Positions 15,574-24,878 of a DNA stretch of 38,360 bases are shown in pieces. A program made the position numbers and the translations under genes. The notes below the pieces were generated by a model. The model had not been told where the DNA came from and made no database searches. It worked only from the letters and a program-made list of their open reading frames with translations. Source of the stretch: TMED14 sp964475135 (lineage in GTDB: Bacteria; Bacteroidota; Bacteroidia; Flavobacteriales; Schleiferiaceae); assembly GCA_964475135.1 (NCBI GenBank), contig CAYYWL010000015.1, positions 1 to 38,360 of the forward strand, in the 5' to 3' direction. Every line of letters begins with the position of its first letter. The stretch's first letter is position 1.

Positions 15574-17261
15574 TTCACCAGCTTTTTGTACTTGAACTTG
15601 CGTGGCTCGATTCCACCGCCGAGGCGCTTCTTCTTGTTCTCCTCGTAGTCGCTGAACGAGCCCTCAAAGTAGTACACCTCTGAATCGCCCTCGAAGGCTA
15701 AAATGTGAGTACACACGCGGTCCAAGAACCAACGATCGTGCGAAATGATGACTGCACAGCCCGCAAAGCTCTCAAGACCTTCTTCAAGTGCACGAAGCGT
15801 GTTGATGTCAAGGTCGTTCGTTGGTTCGTCCAAAAGAAGCACGTTTCCGCCCTCTTTCAATGCCATTGCAAGGTGCAGACGGTTGCGCTCACCTCCAGAT
15901 AGAACGCCAACCTTTTTGGATTGGTCGGCTCCACTAAAGTTGAACCGAGACAGGTACGAACGGGAATTCATGGATTGGCCACCCAACTCAAACTGCTCTT
16001 GACCGTCGGCAATAATTTCAAAAATCGACTTTTCTGCAAACAACTTTGAGTGAGTTTGGTCAACATAGCTGATTTTCACGGACTCACCGACCTTGAATTC
16101 ACCTGCATCGGGCTGGAGCTGGTTCATGATCATTTTGAAAATGGTCGTCTTACCAGCACCATTCGGTCCAATGATTCCGACAATACCTGCAGGAGGCAGC
16201 GTAAAATTCAGGTCTTCGTACAAAAGCTTGTCTCCAAAGGCCTTCTTGACGTGCAGGGCATCAATCACGTGCGTGCCAAGGCGTGGACCGTTCGGAATGT
16301 AAATTTCGAGGCGCTGCTCCTTCTCTTTCTGCTCTTCGCTGAGCATCTTGTCGTAGCTACTCAAACGTGCTTTGCTCTTTGCTTGACGGCCTTTGGGGTT
16401 CATGCGCACCCACTCGAGCTCGCGCTCCAGGGTTTTGCGGCGCTTGCTCGCCTGCTTTTCTTCTTGCTCAAGGCGCTTGGTCTTTTGGTCCAGCCAGCTT
16501 GAGTAGTTGCCCTTCCACGGAATTCCCTCTCCGCGGTCCAGCTCGAGAATCCAACCAGCCACGTTATCAAGGAAGTAGCGGTCGTGCGTTACGGCGATGA
16601 CGGTTCCGGGGTACTGCTGCAGGTGGTGCTCCAACCACAAAATTGACTCAGCGTCAAGGTGGTTGGTCGGCTCGTCCAGCAAAAGGATATCTGGATTCTG
16701 AAGCAGCAGACGGCATAGGGCTACCCGGCGGCGCTCACCACCCGAAAGGACCGAAATCGGCGTATCGCCATCCGGAACCTGAAGCGCGTCCATGGCCCGG
16801 GCCAAAACTTGGTCCAGTTCCCACGCATTCGATGCATCAATCTTGTCCTGAAGCTCAGCCTGGCGGGCCATAAGCTTGTCCATCACGTCGGGATTCTCAT
16901 ACACCTCAGGCAATCCGAACTGGTCGTTGATTGAATTGTACTCCTCAAGGACGGCCACGGTCTCGGCCATACCCTCTTTGACGATGTCAATTACGGTTTT
17001 GCTTTCGTCCAGTTGCGGTTCTTGCTCGAGGTAGCCGATGCTGTAACCTGGTGAGTACACCACGTCTCCCTGAAAGCTCTTGTCGATTCCGGCGATGATT
17101 TTGAGGAGCGTCGACTTACCCGAACCGTTAAGACCAATAATGCCAATTTTGGCTCCGTAAAAAAATCCGAGGTAAATATCCTTGAGGATAGCCTTGTTGT
17201 TGTTGGGGAGGATTTTGCTCACTCCCGACATTGAAAAAATAACCTTCTTGTCGTCTGCCAT
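15570..17261 (-). CDS. ettA: EttA-like ABC-F translational throttle ATPase
   Basis: This 563-residue soluble ABC-F protein has two nucleotide-binding domains and no membrane segment. Domain 1 has Walker A GLNGSGKST (about residues 43-51) and LSGGERRRVALCRLL with LLLDEPTNHLD. Domain 2 has GPNGAGKTT and LSGGERNRLHLAMAL with LLLDEPTNDLD. The linker is rich in Lys, Arg and Glu, as in the EttA P-site tRNA interaction motif. EttA binds the ribosomal E site and gates entry into elongation according to ATP/ADP. The first residues MADDKKVIFSMSGVSK are typical of Bacteroidota EttA-like proteins. It leads an operon with hisS. Confidence 0.92.
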   Translation of the reverse strand: MADDKKVIFSMSGVSKILPNNNKAILKDIYLGFFYGAKIGIIGLNGSGKSTLLKIIAGIDKSFQGDVVYSPGYSIGYLEQEPQLDESKTVIDIVKEGMAETVAVLEEYNSINDQFGLPEVYENPDVMDKLMARQAELQDKIDASNAWELDQVLARAMDALQVPDGDTPISVLSGGERRRVALCRLLLQNPDILLLDEPTNHLDAESILWLEHHLQQYPGTVIAVTHDRYFLDNVAGWILELDRGEGIPWKGNYSSWLDQKTKRLEQEEKQASKRRKTLERELEWVRMNPKGRQAKSKARLSSYDKMLSEEQKEKEQRLEIYIPNGPRLGTHVIDALHVKKAFGDKLLYEDLNFTLPPAGIVGIIGPNGAGKTTIFKMIMNQLQPDAGEFKVGESVKISYVDQTHSKLFAEKSIFEIIADGQEQFELGGQSMNSRSYLSRFNFSGADQSKKVGVLSGGERNRLHLAMALKEGGNVLLLDEPTNDLDINTLRALEEGLESFAGCAVIISHDRWFLDRVCTHILAFEGDSEVYYFEGSFSDYEENKKKRLGGGIEPRKFKYKKLVK

Positions 17262-17281
17262 GGTTTCTGCGAATAGAACTA

Positions 17282-17289
17282 CAAATATC
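17282..17289 (-). promoter_or_regulatory. Possible -7 box for ettA-hisS (GATATTTG)
   Basis: This is a one-mismatch match to TAnnTTTG on the minus strand, 20 bases before the ettA ATG, in the 77-base divergent spacer. Confidence 0.3.
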
Positions 17290-17324
17290 GCGATTATCGC
17301 CGGCGTAGCGAGGCATGAATGTTG

Positions 17325-17332
17325 TAGGTTTG
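17325..17332 (+). promoter_or_regulatory. -7 box (TAGGTTTG) that moves the start of the next gene to GTG 17339
   Basis: This perfect TAnnTTTG lies inside the longest possible frame (ATG 17315), ending 6 bases before an in-frame GTG at 17339. If it is the promoter, the first eight codons of the longer frame are not transcribed. Confidence 0.5.
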
Positions 17333-17338
17333 GGCGTC

Positions 17339-18055
17339 GTGCGGAATTTTCTTTTCTTTCTAGCCCTCACCCTCTCCAGCACCTTGGCATTCAGTCAGGA
17401 ACGCGTCGTTTTTCAGGGGTTCGTCACCGAGGAACAGTCCATGGAGCGGATTCCCGACGTCATGATTGTCAATGCCCGCAGTGAAGAGCGCCTCGCAACG
17501 GATGGTCAAGGGCGATTTCGCCTTAGTGCGAAAGCCAACGACACCCTTGTGTTTAGTCGGCCCGGATTCGGCTACCGATACGTCGTGGCGCGCAATGCTG
17601 ATTCCGTTCGGGTTACCATGCCCCCGCGCAACTTTTTGCTCGAAGAAGTCCCCGTCACTGCCTACAAACTCACGAGCAACCTGCCAAAAGACGTCGTCCT
17701 CAAAGAGCCTGCACGGCCGAGCGGAAGCGCCATTCAGGTTCCGCAGCCCAAAGCGCCTACCCTTGCCAACCCGGTTGATTTTTTGTACGACCAGTTCGGC
17801 AACCGCCCGCGCCAGCTGCGCGAGCTCGCGGCACTTGTCAACTCTGACCAGTACCGCGTTCAGCTCGCCCAAAGCCGCAACCGCGAGGCCCTATTCGAAC
17901 TGACCGGATTGACCGAAGCCCGTATTGAAGAAGTACTGCTGTTTTGCCGCTACAACCAAAGCGCTATCCATTCAGCCACGGACTACGAACTCTTGGTCAG
18001 CCTCATCGACTGCTACCAAGAATTCGAGCGGCGCCAAAAGATATCGGTTCCCTAG
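17339..18055 (+). CDS. Secreted hypothetical protein with carboxypeptidase-regulatory-like domain
   Basis: The 238-residue protein begins, from GTG 17339, with a compact signal peptide (initiator, then RNFLFFLALTLSSTLAFS) cleaved before QERVVF. Residues about 22-100 resemble a CarboxypepD_reg-like beta-sandwich as found in Bacteroidota surface proteins: FQGFVTEEQSMERIPDVMIVN, TDGQGRFRLSAKANDTLVFSRPGFG. The C-terminal half is helical (NRPRQLRELAALV, TGLTEARIEEVLLFCRYN). I cannot assign a precise role. An alternative ATG at 17315 would add eight residues before the signal peptide, but a perfect promoter box overlaps them. It ends 2 bases from convergent guaB. Confidence 0.75.
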   Translation: MRNFLFFLALTLSSTLAFSQERVVFQGFVTEEQSMERIPDVMIVNARSEERLATDGQGRFRLSAKANDTLVFSRPGFGYRYVVARNADSVRVTMPPRNFLLEEVPVTAYKLTSNLPKDVVLKEPARPSGSAIQVPQPKAPTLANPVDFLYDQFGNRPRQLRELAALVNSDQYRVQLAQSRNREALFELTGLTEARIEEVLLFCRYNQSAIHSATDYELLVSLIDCYQEFERRQKISVP

Positions 18056-18057
18056 GC

Positions 18058-19530
18058 CTAGCGGCTGTAGTTCGGAGATTCTCCGGTAATCGTCACGTCG
18101 TGCGGGTGGCTTTCGGCGACTCCTGCCGCCGTAATGCGCACAAACTTTGCGTCCTCCTGGAGGTTTTTGATGGTCGCGGCTCCGCAGTAGCCCATGCCCG
18201 CGCGCAATCCGCCCACAAATTGGTACATCACCTCGCCGACGTTGCCTTTGTACGGAACCCGGCCCACAATGCCCTCAGGCACCAACTTTTTCACGTCGTT
18301 CTCAACGTCCTGAAAGTAGCGGTCCTTTGAACCTGCCTGCATGGCCTCGAGCGAACCCATGCCGCGGTAGCTCTTGTAGCGACGGCCATCCAAAATAATG
18401 GTGTCCCCCGGAGCCTCCTCGGTACCCGCAAACATTGAACCCAGCATCACGCTGTCAGCCCCTGCAGCAATGGCTTTGACGATGTCTCCGGTGTAGCGAA
18501 TTCCGCCGTCGGCTATCACAGGAACACCTGAGCCCTTGATTGCCTGAGCGACCGCCATGACGGCACTAAGCTGCGGAACCCCCACGCCCGCTACCACCCG
18601 GGTGGTGCAGATTGAACCTGGTCCAATTCCGACTTTGACGGCATCAGCACCCGCCTCGACAAGGTACTTAGCAGCCTCAGCTGTCGCAATGTTGCCTACA
18701 ACTACATCGAGCTTCGGGAAGGCCTTTTTAATCTTTTGAAGGACCTCAACTACGCCTCGCGTATGGCCGTGAGCGGTGTCGACTACAATTGCGTCCACAT
18801 TGGCAGCCACCAACTCGGCAACGCGCTCGAGTACGTCTCCAGTAACACCCACGGCAGCCGCAACCCGAAGGCGTCCAAACTCGTCGATGTTGCTAAAAGG
18901 CTTTGTACGCTTCTTGCTGATGTCGCGATAGGTAATCAATCCGAGCAACGTACCATCGCCTTTAACCACCGGTAGCTTTTCAATCTTATTGCGCTGCAAA
19001 ATGACTTCAGCCTGCTCCATCGTAGTGTTCTCGGCGGCGGTCACCAAACCTTCTGCAGTCATCACCTCTCCCACATTGCGCGTATCGTCGTGCTCAAAGC
19101 GCAGGTCGCGGTTGGTGATGATTCCGATCAATTTCTTCGCGGAATCCACCACAGGGATTCCACCAATGCGGTACTCCGCCATCAACTTCTTGGCCTCACC
19201 AATACTAGCATCCTTAGTCAGGGTGACGGGATCCAAGATCATACCGGACTCTGCCCGCTTCACCTTGCGCACCTCCATGGCTTGGCGCTCGGCGGTCAAG
19301 TTCTTGTGAAGGACGCCGATTCCGCCCTCTTGGGCCATGGCGATGGCCATTCCCGCCTCGGTCACCGTATCCATTGCTGATGAGGCAATCGGAACCTTGA
19401 GTTCGATGTTGCGGCTGAACCGTGACGTCAAGCGCACGTCGCGCGGAAGCACTTCAGAAAAAGCGGGAACGAGTAGGACGTCGTCGTAGGTGAGGTACTC
19501 ACCGAGAAATTTGGAGCCGAAATCAGCCAT
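18058..19530 (-). CDS. guaB: Inosine-5'-monophosphate dehydrogenase
   Basis: GuaB oxidises IMP to XMP with NAD+, the committed step to GMP. The 490-residue protein has the TIM barrel split by two CBS domains (about residues 95-215; DPVTLTKDASIGEAKKLM and GEVMTAEGLVTAAENTT). The catalytic Cys is in the loop GIGPGSICTTRVVAGVG (about 300-316). The Arg-Tyr flap region reads YKSYRGMGSLEAM. The C-terminal GGLRAGMGYCGA is also typical. GuaA, the next enzyme, is encoded about 19 kb away at the right edge of the window. Confidence 0.97.
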   Translation of the reverse strand: MADFGSKFLGEYLTYDDVLLVPAFSEVLPRDVRLTSRFSRNIELKVPIASSAMDTVTEAGMAIAMAQEGGIGVLHKNLTAERQAMEVRKVKRAESGMILDPVTLTKDASIGEAKKLMAEYRIGGIPVVDSAKKLIGIITNRDLRFEHDDTRNVGEVMTAEGLVTAAENTTMEQAEVILQRNKIEKLPVVKGDGTLLGLITYRDISKKRTKPFSNIDEFGRLRVAAAVGVTGDVLERVAELVAANVDAIVVDTAHGHTRGVVEVLQKIKKAFPKLDVVVGNIATAEAAKYLVEAGADAVKVGIGPGSICTTRVVAGVGVPQLSAVMAVAQAIKGSGVPVIADGGIRYTGDIVKAIAAGADSVMLGSMFAGTEEAPGDTIILDGRRYKSYRGMGSLEAMQAGSKDRYFQDVENDVKKLVPEGIVGRVPYKGNVGEVMYQFVGGLRAGMGYCGAATIKNLQEDAKFVRITAAGVAESHPHDVTITGESPNYSR

Positions 19531-19554
19531 GGCAACTTGGGATTAAGTTGCATG

Positions 19555-19562
19555 CAAAAATA
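19555..19562 (-). promoter_or_regulatory. -7 box for guaB (TATTTTTG)
   Basis: This perfect TAnnTTTG match on the minus strand lies 24 bases before the guaB ATG. Confidence 0.55.
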
Positions 19563-19570
19563 CGAAATCC

Positions 19571-19586
19571 GCCCCGTTGCCGGGGC
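19571..19586 (-). terminator. GC-rich hairpin downstream of the T9SS cargo gene
   Basis: GCCCCG and CGGGGC form a perfect 6-bp stem around a 4-base loop. It lies 32 bases past the stop of the upstream leftward gene and is followed by a TATTTTT stretch after a short gap. That T-stretch doubles as the guaB -7 box. It could end transcription before guaB, but the T-run is not adjacent to the stem, so the call is tentative. Confidence 0.45.
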
Positions 19587-19617
19587 AGATTCCACAATAA
19601 GTTATGAACCTAGTCGG

Positions 19618-22600
19618 TTAGTACAGCAAATTCAGAGTTCCGCGGCGTTCGACCACCTCTCCCTCGATACTGCGGTAGCGAAGCTGGTAGGTGTAAACAC
19701 CGGACGGAGCGAACTCCCCGTTCATCCGGCCATCCCAGGCCTTGTTCTCGTTATTGGTCTCAAAAACGAGTTGGCCCCAGCGGTCAAAAATCTCTAGACT
19801 GTAGCTTCCGGGGCTCACGTACGCTTGAGCAGGCTTCCACACACGGTTGGCGGCTACATCAGACTTCGGATTAAAGCTGTTCGGGATAAACACGCGTGGC
19901 GCAAACTCTGCAACGGCAACCGATGACGTCGAACGGAAGATGCTTCCGTCGGCATCGCGGAATACAAGCGGATTTGGCCCCTCAACTGCCACAACCCTGT
20001 ACTGTACGAGCCCAGAGTAATCTCCCAACGGACGCGTGTTATCCAAGAAGAACGTATCTGACGTAGATCCCATCAACTGGTACCCGCCATTCGGCATTAC
20101 CGCACGGTAGATTTCATAGCGATCCACTCCACCCATGTAGTCCTGGTATGGATTCCAGGTCAAGAAGTTCGTGAGGTTATCGTTCTCTTCAACTTCCAGT
20201 ACCATGGTACGACCAATATTTGAGGCCGTATCAATATTTCCACAACTGTCGGTTGCGACGATACGGTACACGTAACGGTGGTCTTCAGGATTCGCCGTAA
20301 AGTCCTTGTAGCGGAACTCCCACGGCCCCGTAATCGGCTTAGGAAGGCGTCCCAACGACCTAAATGGTCCACCCAATTCATCAGCGCGCTGCACGTCAAA
20401 GTCAACGATATCTGCATCCTTATCGATGAAGCACACCAGCTCTACGGCGCGGTCTTCGCGCACACTGGCTTTGGCCAAGTAGAGTAAACGCGAACGCTGT
20501 ACCGCAAGACTATTTATGCAAATGCGGTTCGAACTGCTGAACAAGGTCTCGGTGGTGTCCACCGCCTTGATGTAGTAGCAGTAGGTGGTTCCGCCGTTCA
20601 AATTGCGTTGATTGAACGTAGAATCATTTGGGCCAACGAGTCCAATCATACTCACCGTCGTAGCACCACCAGTAGGAGTCTCTTCCATCCAAATCTGGTA
20701 GTTTTTTACCGCAGTCCAACCCTTGTAGGTGTTCCATCGCAAGCGCATTACTCCCTCACATGGATCCATATTCTCAGTTAACACAATATTGTTCGCCGCG
20801 CGAACCAAAAGATCGGAGCTTATGTTTCCGCACGAGTCCGTAGAAACGACCTTATAAAAGTCTTTTACCGTTTCTACAGAGCCTTTAATCTTGTAGGGCA
20901 TCGTAGCACCGGGCTTCACTGTGTCAATTGGCACCCAGTTGCCGGCCGCATCTCGGCGTAGCACGTAGTAGTCCACAATGTCGTTGCTCGAGCCCGGAGT
21001 CCAGGCCATGAATACTTCTCCATTCTGGGTAGTCACGCTATCAATGACAAGAAGGTCCGTGTTGACTTGATCCGAGAAAAAGTCGGATTCCTTTGTACTC
21101 GAACATCCAGACACCGTGCGTATTTGGTACTCCAAATTCTGTCCGCACACATTTACAGTATCGCGGTACGTCAATGAATTTGTCGTAGCGATCATTCCCC
21201 AAGCACCGGTCGGAAGCTGGCGACGCCATACCTCGTAACCCAAAGTGTAGCTTGACGAACTTGCATTCCACGCCAAGTCCGCTACGTATGAATTCGTCGG
21301 AGGCAACGAAGTCAACGCCATCTGAATCGTTTGCAAGGTATCGGTCGGAACCGAGATGTACCCACATCCGCCTTTGGTGCGAATGTAGTAGTAGTGGGCA
21401 CCCGTACCTGGCGCATTATGGGTGTACGACAGCTGGTTGTAGTTGAATACCGTATCAAGTACCGTGAACGGCGCAGTAGGATTCGTCGAATGGTAGATCA
21501 CGTACGCATCGAAGTTCATACCAGTATCCACAGGGTATCCCCAAGAAAGGTCAATTCCGCCAGAGGTGTTAAGCGAAACACAGGCGTTCGACATATCGGG
21601 CGGAACCGGAATCGTCGACACCACATTAATCAGCACGGACTTTACCGAGACGGCGGGAATAGGACAGAAATTGTCCTGCATCCGCATGGCAAACGTGTAT
21701 TGATTTGTTGGACTCCCGCACTGGGTGCCTTGATAAGCAATGTGGTTGCATGAAGTCTGCCAGTTAAATAGTACTTCGTTGTTCAGCGGATTAGTCAATG
21801 TAGCCTGAGGTGCTACCGGAACGACGGTCGCACAAGGTGGGTTTAAACATCCGGAAGCCGTATTCGTAAAGGGAACCCCGAACTGACCACCACTTGGCTG
21901 AAAGGCAATGGTTTGTGGTAAGAAGTTGGGCAAAAGTTGGGGGTCTTGTGACACGAGGTTAAACCGCACCTGCTGTCCAGCAAAAACGGTCGCCTCGTAG
22001 TACGCGGTATCGTTGTTAATGATTACGGGAGTAATCGGTGGGAACCCAGGAATATTCGCAATTGCTAATGTCGGCGGCGTATTGGGCTGACCCGTCGGCA
22101 AATTCGGGCAATCACTCCGAATGGCCATCGGAATATCACGGAAGACTTCTGCAATCTTTTGACCGCAACGGAAGGCCGATACCTTGATTGACGTGGCAAA
22201 CGAACCGCCTGATGACGGAGTAAGCGTGATGTTTCCGGTGACGTTGTTCAACTGCGGGGGTACGCCACCATTGGGCAACGGACTTGTCGCAGAATATCCA
22301 GTAGTGTAGTTAATCGTAGCTCCGTTAGAGTTCAACGATGGTGCCCAATCATAGTAGATGGAATCTAGGTCGTCGTCAAATGCAAACTGAGCGTACGTAT
22401 ACTCGTAGCCCGTACAAATGACGGATTTTGGCGGCTCAAGAAAGCGCGGAGACGAGTCGTAGCAAGGGTTAGTGTTCTGTGGAATCCCATTAACACTGTA
22501 GGGGTACATCACCGCACGTAAGTAAAGGTTAGCCCCACCAGGACTGACCAAATTCGTCAATGTATTGGGTCGGCAACACAATGAGTAGCTAAATTCCCAT

Positions 22601-22995
22601 CCACCTGCGGGCGGCGTTCCGTTCAAATTCAAAAATGCAGATTCAAAACGGGCCTCTTCAAGAGCGCCTTGACCCGAGGCTGCGACGTTGCAGCGAATGG
22701 GTGCGGGCGTGATGTAGCACGTCGGCGATACATCTGTATTGGTACCAACCTGAGAAAGCGTGATGTTACCTGCCGGGGAGTTTGAATTCAAAATCACTGT
22801 ACCACCTGGCAGGGTCGCATTGCCGCTACCACAGTCACGGTAAAGAATCATATAAAACTTGAACTTGCCCGCGTTCGGACCAGTAGTAAAACACTTCCAA
22901 GTGATTTCACCACCGTACGCATGGGTAGCTTGCGCCTGTGTCGTCGTCAGCACCAAAAGGGCCGCCGCGGTAAGGAAACGTAGAATCCGCATCAT
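19618..22995 (-). CDS. Large secreted protein with fibronectin-type repeats and T9SS type B (gliding-motility) C-terminal sorting domain
   Basis: This 1125-residue protein has a signal peptide (MMRILRFLTAAALLVLTTTQAQA) and a Cys-containing N-terminal region beginning THAYGGEITWKCF, with LYRDCGSG, as in many Bacteroidota surface proteins. From about residue 465 onward several fibronectin type III-like modules follow, each with a W or Y near the start and paired cysteines (for example LSWGYPVDTGMNFDAYVIYHS, LAWNASSSSYTLGYEVWRR, MAWTPGSSNDIVDYYVLRR). The last 90 residues are a type B sorting domain: VFIPNSFNPKSD, LEIFDRWGQLVFET and WDGRMNGEFAPSGVYTYQLRY. This domain directs export by the type IX secretion system and cell-surface attachment. 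The ligand is unknown; a role in adhesion or gliding is inferred. Confidence 0.9.
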   Translation of the reverse strand: MMRILRFLTAAALLVLTTTQAQATHAYGGEITWKCFTTGPNAGKFKFYMILYRDCGSGNATLPGGTVILNSNSPAGNITLSQVGTNTDVSPTCYITPAPIRCNVAASGQGALEEARFESAFLNLNGTPPAGGWEFSYSLCCRPNTLTNLVSPGGANLYLRAVMYPYSVNGIPQNTNPCYDSSPRFLEPPKSVICTGYEYTYAQFAFDDDLDSIYYDWAPSLNSNGATINYTTGYSATSPLPNGGVPPQLNNVTGNITLTPSSGGSFATSIKVSAFRCGQKIAEVFRDIPMAIRSDCPNLPTGQPNTPPTLAIANIPGFPPITPVIINNDTAYYEATVFAGQQVRFNLVSQDPQLLPNFLPQTIAFQPSGGQFGVPFTNTASGCLNPPCATVVPVAPQATLTNPLNNEVLFNWQTSCNHIAYQGTQCGSPTNQYTFAMRMQDNFCPIPAVSVKSVLINVVSTIPVPPDMSNACVSLNTSGGIDLSWGYPVDTGMNFDAYVIYHSTNPTAPFTVLDTVFNYNQLSYTHNAPGTGAHYYYIRTKGGCGYISVPTDTLQTIQMALTSLPPTNSYVADLAWNASSSSYTLGYEVWRRQLPTGAWGMIATTNSLTYRDTVNVCGQNLEYQIRTVSGCSSTKESDFFSDQVNTDLLVIDSVTTQNGEVFMAWTPGSSNDIVDYYVLRRDAAGNWVPIDTVKPGATMPYKIKGSVETVKDFYKVVSTDSCGNISSDLLVRAANNIVLTENMDPCEGVMRLRWNTYKGWTAVKNYQIWMEETPTGGATTVSMIGLVGPNDSTFNQRNLNGGTTYCYYIKAVDTTETLFSSSNRICINSLAVQRSRLLYLAKASVREDRAVELVCFIDKDADIVDFDVQRADELGGPFRSLGRLPKPITGPWEFRYKDFTANPEDHRYVYRIVATDSCGNIDTASNIGRTMVLEVEENDNLTNFLTWNPYQDYMGGVDRYEIYRAVMPNGGYQLMGSTSDTFFLDNTRPLGDYSGLVQYRVVAVEGPNPLVFRDADGSIFRSTSSVAVAEFAPRVFIPNSFNPKSDVAANRVWKPAQAYVSPGSYSLEIFDRWGQLVFETNNENKAWDGRMNGEFAPSGVYTYQLRYRSIEGEVVERRGTLNLLY

Positions 22996-23055
22996 AGTTT
23001 ACAAAGAAACCACAATTACCCTATACGTTCCAAGCGTCGAGGGTGCCGAACGAGG

Positions 23056-23073
23056 GGGCCGCGTTAACGGCCC
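23056..23073 (-). other. Hairpin between acyl-CoA dehydrogenase and T9SS cargo gene
   Basis: GGGCCG and CGGCCC form a 6-bp stem with a 6-base loop in the 97-base spacer downstream of the acyl-CoA dehydrogenase. No T-run follows on the minus strand, so a classical terminator is doubtful. Confidence 0.3.
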
Positions 23074-23092
23074 ACTCCATTGAGTTTGTGAA

Positions 23093-24247
23093 CTACGAAC
23101 GCTTAAAATCGCGGGCGATCACGAGCTTCTGAATCTCTGACGTTCCCTCGCCAATCGTGCAGAGTTTGGCGTCGCGGTAGTACTTCTCGGCGGGGTAGTC
23201 TTTGGTGTAGCCGTAGCCTCCGTGAACCTGGACACCGTCAGTAGAAACCTCGACGGCCGTTTCGCTTGCAAAGAGCTTGGCCATCGCGGATTCTTTGGTG
23301 ACTTTCAAGCCCTGATCTTTGAGGGATCCAGCGTGCCGCGTCATCAGCTCAGAAGCGTAGATTTTGGTGGCCATTTCAGACAGCTTGAACGCGATACCCT
23401 GAAAGTCGCCGATGGGTTGACCAAACTGCTCGCGTTCGCGGCTGTAGCGCACGGCTGCAGCGTGGGCACCCTTGGCGATTCCAACGCTCAAGGCGGCAAT
23501 CGAGATGCGGCCTCCGTCAAGAATTTTCATCGATTGGATGAAGCCCTCACCTACCTGGCCAAGCACATTATCGTTCGAAACAAAGCAGTTGTCAAAAAAG
23601 AGCCCTGCGGTCTCGCTGGCGCGCATTCCGAGCTTGTTTTCTTTGCGCCCGCCCTGAAATCCTGACGTGCCCTTTTCGACGACAAACGCAGTCATTCCAT
23701 GGCTGTCGCCCTTTTCACCCGTGCGTGCGATGACCACGGCCACGTCTCCGCTAATGGCGTGGGTAATGAAGTTTTTGCTGCCGTTCAAACGCCATCCGTC
23801 GCCGTCGCGTACCGCGGTAGTATTCATTCCGCCGGCGTCGCTTCCGGTCCCGGTTTCGGTGAGCCCCCAGGCGCCAATCCATTCGCCCGTGGCGAGTTTC
23901 GGAAGCCAACGGCGCTTCTGCTCCTCGGTTCCGAATTGATTGATATGCTGCGTGCACAGTGAATTGTGGGCAGCCACACTGAGGCCAATACTTCCGCAGA
24001 CTTGGGCGATTTCATCGACAATGGTAATGTATTCGGCATAGCCCATTCCGGCTCCGCCGTACTCAGGGCTGACCAAGACGCCCAAAAAGCCGAGCTTGCC
24101 CATTTCGTGAAAGAGCTGCTTGGGGAAGGTCTGGGCCTCGTCCCACTCCATTACATGGGGCAGTATGTGCTGTTGGGCGAATTCTGCGGCGGCGGCGCGA
24201 ATCAGTTCGAGTTCTTCGCTGCGTTGGGCTTCGATGGGGTAATGCAT
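23093..24247 (-). CDS. Acyl-CoA dehydrogenase
   Basis: This 384-residue FAD enzyme catalyses alpha,beta-dehydrogenation of acyl-CoA in fatty or branched-chain acid breakdown. Visible signatures are WGLTETGTGSDAGGMNTTA (about residues 128-146), a segment that contacts FAD and substrate, and the C-terminal DGVQVHGGYGYTKDYPAEKYYRDAK, followed by GTSEIQKLVIAR. The catalytic Glu of short/medium-chain enzymes corresponds to the Glu in IGEGTSEIQ. ATG 24247 is used because the only upstream in-frame initiator is a TTG. It starts 5 bases after the acetyltransferase stop, suggesting co-transcription. Chain-length preference cannot be read from sequence alone. Confidence 0.93.
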   Translation of the reverse strand: MHYPIEAQRSEELELIRAAAAEFAQQHILPHVMEWDEAQTFPKQLFHEMGKLGFLGVLVSPEYGGAGMGYAEYITIVDEIAQVCGSIGLSVAAHNSLCTQHINQFGTEEQKRRWLPKLATGEWIGAWGLTETGTGSDAGGMNTTAVRDGDGWRLNGSKNFITHAISGDVAVVIARTGEKGDSHGMTAFVVEKGTSGFQGGRKENKLGMRASETAGLFFDNCFVSNDNVLGQVGEGFIQSMKILDGGRISIAALSVGIAKGAHAAAVRYSREREQFGQPIGDFQGIAFKLSEMATKIYASELMTRHAGSLKDQGLKVTKESAMAKLFASETAVEVSTDGVQVHGGYGYTKDYPAEKYYRDAKLCTIGEGTSEIQKLVIARDFKRS

Positions 24248-24252
24248 GTTGA

Positions 24253-24843
24253 TCAAGGGTTGGGTTGTTGCTTCGTCACTGAACCGTTGTTCAGGATGTA
24301 GGTTTCATTGCCTTCGGGGCACGTTGCGCGTCCTTCGGAATCAAATTCAAGGCGGTGCCCGTACTCACTCATCCAGCCCATTTGGCGGGCTGGGTTTCCC
24401 ACCACGAGGGCATAGGGCGGAACTTCTTTGGTAACCACGGCTCCGGCGCCGATAAATGCAAAGGCACCGATGTTGTGGCCACAGACAATCGTGGCGTTGG
24501 CGCCAATACTGGCTCCGCGGCCCACATGCGTCTCGGCGTACTGGTCGCGTCGGTTGACGGCGGAACGGGGATTCGTCACATTCGTAAACACACAACTTGG
24601 CCCCAAAAAGACATCGTCTTCACAGGTGACCCCGGTATAAATGCTTACGTTGTTCTGAACCTTGACGTTGCGACCCAGCACGACTCCGGGCGAAACCACA
24701 ACGTTTTGTCCCAAGTTGCAGCCCTCACCCAAAATAGCACCGGGCATGATGTGGGTGAAGTGCCAAATTTTGCATCCGGGGCCAACCTCGGCTCCGTCGT
24801 CGACCACTGCGGTGGGGTGGACAAAAAAATCGCGTGATTCCAT
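24253..24843 (-). CDS. Left-handed beta-helix N-acetyltransferase (WbpD/WlbB-like)
   Basis: This 196-residue hexapeptide-repeat protein consists of repeated [LIV]Gxxxx turns: HPTAVVDDGAEVGPGCKIW, ILGEGCNLGQNVVVSPGVVLG, ASIGANATIVCGHNIGAFAFIGAGAVV. It ends the helix with PPYALVVGNPARQMGWMSEYG. The block FTNVTNPRSAVNRRDQY is characteristic of UDP-2-acetamido-3-amino-glucuronate acetyltransferases (WbpD/WlbB), which act in surface polysaccharide synthesis. No other gene of that pathway is adjacent, so the exact substrate is uncertain. It leads a two-gene unit with the acyl-CoA dehydrogenase, which is functionally unrelated. Confidence 0.85.
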   Translation of the reverse strand: MESRDFFVHPTAVVDDGAEVGPGCKIWHFTHIMPGAILGEGCNLGQNVVVSPGVVLGRNVKVQNNVSIYTGVTCEDDVFLGPSCVFTNVTNPRSAVNRRDQYAETHVGRGASIGANATIVCGHNIGAFAFIGAGAVVTKEVPPYALVVGNPARQMGWMSEYGHRLEFDSEGRATCPEGNETYILNNGSVTKQQPNP

Positions 24844-24849
24844 GGGTCA

Positions 24850-24857
24850 CGAAGATA
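24850..24857 (-). promoter_or_regulatory. -7-like box for the acetyltransferase (TATCTTCG)
   Basis: This is a one-mismatch match to TAnnTTTG on the minus strand, 6 bases before the ATG at 24843. It carries the same TTCG variant as the tamB box. Confidence 0.35.
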
Positions 24858-24878
24858 CGACTGCGGTTAAGCGCTTAC

